A stretch of DNA of 5,151 nt from positions 1 to 5,151 of the forward strand of contig JBBQQK010000073.1 of NCBI GenBank assembly GCA_038216025.1, in the 5' to 3' direction. Source of the DNA: JBBQQK01 sp038216025. GTDB taxonomy: Bacteria > Patescibacteriota > UBA1384 > XYA2-FULL-43-10 > 1-14-0-10-43-13. The first letter of the stretch is position 1. Every line of letters begins with the position of its first letter. The translations under genes were made by a program, and so were the position numbers. Positions 3,915 to 5,151 of this stretch are shown here, in pieces. The notes beneath the pieces were generated by a model. It made no database searches, was not told where the DNA came from, and worked only from the letters and a program-made list of their open reading frames with translations.

Positions 3915-4946
3915 TTATTCACAACATATTAGCAGCTCTCGGCTACGTATCGGGTGACGAAGCTTCTTTAATGCTCTAGCTTCTATTTGTCTTATGCGTT
4001 CGCGGGTCAGATTGAAGTGGCGACCGACCTCTTCTAACGTTCGTTGATGGCCATCGATAATACCAAAGCGCATCTTTATGACGTCCCGCTCACGTGGGGC
4101 TAGGGTTTCCAGCACTTCAAGAATCTTTTCCCGCATAAGCGCTTTCATTGTCAATTCTTCTGGAGACAATGCTTTCCTGTCGCAAATGAGCTGACCAAGC
4201 TGGTTAGTTTCATCGTCGCCAACCGGCATCTCAAGAGATAGAGTTTCCTGAGCAATATCCATTAGTATTTCTACTTGTTCGTCCGGTAATCCCATTGATC
4301 TACCAATTTCGTTTGTTGAAGGAACTCTTCTGAGCTCTTGATGCAAGTCATCGCAAGTTCTCTTCATCTGGCTGACTAACGTGACGATATTAACTGGCAA
4401 TCGCATTGCCCTGCCCTGGTCGGCGATTGCCCTCGTGATACCTTGGCGGATCCACCATGTCGCATACGTGGAAAACTTGTGGCCTTTTGAGTGATCGAAT
4501 TTTTCGACCGCTCTGATAAGGCCGATATTCCCCGCTTGCACTAAATCAAGGAAACTCATGCCACGGCCAATATAGCGCCTTGCAATCCTGGTAGATAATC
4601 GTAAATTAGCCTCTATCAGCTTGCATTTTGCTTCTTCATCACCTTGGTCTTTGAGTATAGCCAGACTGACTGCCGCTTCTGCGTTCAACAGAGATGTCTT
4701 TCCTATCTCGTGCAGCCACATGCTTGTTGAGTCTGTGGAATAGTAGTCGGCTGCCTCTTTGTTGTCGCTAATCTCGTCCTCTTCTTCTTCCAATAGGGCG
4801 AGATCGGAATCTGTTGGCTCGTCTTCGATCACACCTATTTGTTCAACAAGGTGATCTAAAGGGGTTGCCGGCGCATTTTCGGTTGGTAGCAGAAGGCTGC
4901 TGACCCCACCTAGTGCAAACTTTTCGTCGAAATCGTTAACTCCCAA
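3915..4946 (-). CDS. rpoD: RNA polymerase sigma-70 factor, primary (RpoD/SigA-like) type
   Basis: Sigma-70 factors direct RNA polymerase to -35/-10 promoters. From the TTG at 4944-4946 the protein has 343 residues. No clear region 1.1 is seen; an acidic N-terminal part (about 35-67) leads into region 1.2 (about 72-98, MWLHEIGKTSLLNAEAA). Region 2 (109-181) contains NLRL, FLDLVQAGNIGL and the promoter-melting YATWWIRQGITRAIADQ. Region 3 (about 185-260) includes the finger motif PVGDDE, and region 4 (about 275-332) holds the TLEEVGRHFNLTRERIRQIEARAL helix-turn-helix. The -10 contacts Q168 and T171 and the -35 contacts R315, E316, R319 and Q320 are conserved with E. coli sigma70. At three other known positions it differs: A138 (E407), N186 (H455) and T189 (E458). 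It could be the housekeeping factor or a group 2 relative. It has its own strong promoter and terminator. Confidence 0.95.
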   Translation of the reverse strand: MGVNDFDEKFALGGVSSLLLPTENAPATPLDHLVEQIGVIEDEPTDSDLALLEEEEDEISDNKEAADYYSTDSTSMWLHEIGKTSLLNAEAAVSLAILKDQGDEEAKCKLIEANLRLSTRIARRYIGRGMSFLDLVQAGNIGLIRAVEKFDHSKGHKFSTYATWWIRQGITRAIADQGRAMRLPVNIVTLVSQMKRTCDDLHQELRRVPSTNEIGRSMGLPDEQVEILMDIAQETLSLEMPVGDDETNQLGQLICDRKALSPEELTMKALMREKILEVLETLAPRERDVIKMRFGIIDGHQRTLEEVGRHFNLTRERIRQIEARALKKLRHPIRSRELLICCE

Positions 4947-4948
4947 TC

Positions 4949-4959
4949 GGATCACCTCC
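4949..4959 (-). promoter_or_regulatory. Extended 11-nt Shine-Dalgarno of the sigma gene, decides a TTG start
   Basis: On the - strand the sequence GGAGGTGATCC is complementary over 11 nt to the conserved 3' end of 16S rRNA. Its GGAGG core ends 8 nt before TTG (4944-4946). The longer frame would begin with GTG at 4953-4955, but that codon lies within the Shine-Dalgarno itself and cannot be served by it. TTG is therefore the likely start, removing three residues from the longest frame. Confidence 0.85.
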
Positions 4960-4994
4960 AGAGTATTTTGTGTACGTAATTCTGATCCTGCAAT

Positions 4995-5023
4995 ATTTTA
5001 TAATAATTTTACTCATATGTCAA
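4995..5023 (-). promoter_or_regulatory. Promoter of the sigma-factor gene
   Basis: On the - strand a perfect TTGACA (complement of 5018-5023) is followed, after exactly 17 nt, by TAAAAT (complement of 4995-5000, 5 of 6). Transcription should start near 4988, giving a leader of about 42 nt. This is the strongest promoter in the window and would be read by a housekeeping sigma factor, so the gene may be autoregulated in the simple sense of being transcribed by its own product. Confidence 0.88.
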
Positions 5024-5061
5024 TCTTTTCTGTCGTAACTGCTCACTCACACGCTCAAATT

Positions 5062-5089
5062 TTGCATATAGACTTAAATCTTGTATAAT
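5062..5089 (+). promoter_or_regulatory. Promoter of the gene entering at the right edge
   Basis: A perfect TATAAT (5084-5089) is preceded, after a 16-nt spacer, by TTGCAT (5062-5067, 3 of 6). It faces away from the sigma-gene promoter, with their -35 boxes 38 nt apart, so this is a divergent promoter region. Transcription would start near 5096. Confidence 0.6.
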
Positions 5090-5117
5090 ATTCAGTAAAG
5101 GAAAAACAAAAAATATT

Positions 5118-5151
5118 ATGCGTGGTCAACTATCTATTGAGACCAGACAAC
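5118..5151 (+). CDS. Start of an unidentified gene, cut by window edge
   Basis: An ATG at 5118-5120 opens a frame with no stop to the window end, giving MRGQLSIETRQ. A promoter with a perfect -10 box lies just upstream. The best ribosome-binding site, AAAGGA (5097-5102), is 15 nt from the ATG, longer than usual, so translation may start near the 5' end of a very short leader, or the true start may lie further right. Eleven residues are too few to name a family. Confidence 0.45.
   Translation, partial: MRGQLSIETRQ

Noticed and set aside
4947..4955. GTG start at 4955 for the sigma gene
   Set aside because: The codon lies within the Shine-Dalgarno sequence, leaving no ribosome-binding site upstream; TTG at 4946 has ideal 8-nt spacing.
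4949..4959. GGATCACCTCC on the + strand, which looks like the 3' end of a 16S rRNA gene
   Set aside because: No rRNA sequence lies upstream; on the - strand it is the Shine-Dalgarno of the sigma gene at the right distance from a TTG start.

Overview
This looks like a short piece of a bacterial chromosome using the standard genetic code: TGA ends the transposase and the zinc-ribbon gene, and Trp is encoded by TGG. The gene set is small: a CorA ion transporter, a primary-type sigma-70 factor, a degenerate Nudix protein, a membrane-anchored PsbP-like protein and two orphan small proteins. Genes are tightly packed, each with its own promoter and intrinsic terminator. That would suit a small-genome lineage such as Patescibacteria (CPR), but this is inference from style; no rRNA or other phylogenetic marker is present except the sigma factor.

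Layout. Positions 1-198 (+) hold the last 65 codons of an IS200/IS605-type TnpA transposase, cut by the window edge, with its catalytic YxxxQ motif intact. It is followed by a palindrome-rich non-coding stretch (199-481) that may contain the element's right end. Next come two orphan genes on the + strand: a 95-aa His/Cys-containing protein (482-769) and a 187-aa protein with an N-terminal zinc ribbon and a C-terminal membrane segment (892-1455, TTG start). Each is followed by a strong terminator. A corA gene follows (1564-2469, +). It runs tail-to-tail, with a 2-nt gap and no terminator between, into a Nudix-fold gene (2472-2900, -) that has lost most of its catalytic box. A hairpin-rich 205-nt spacer separates that gene from a divergently transcribed PsbP-like membrane protein (3106-3882, +). 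A strong 11-bp hairpin ends the convergent sigma-70 gene (3915-4946, -). That gene has a near-consensus promoter and an 11-nt Shine-Dalgarno match that points to a TTG start rather than the longer GTG frame. At the right edge a divergent promoter and the first 11 codons of another gene (5118 onward, +) are visible.

The genes do not form one pathway. The window is best read as a series of single-gene transcription units, with promoters of the TTGnnn-17-TAnAAT class placed directly after the preceding terminator. The main points for a second look are: the sigma factor's substitutions at positions that in E. coli sigma70 contact the extended -10 element and core polymerase; the probably catalytically dead Nudix protein; the possible antisense overlap between corA and the Nudix gene; and the two unrecognised small proteins. 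I found no clear evidence of a new multi-gene system such as a defence island, CRISPR array or retron.
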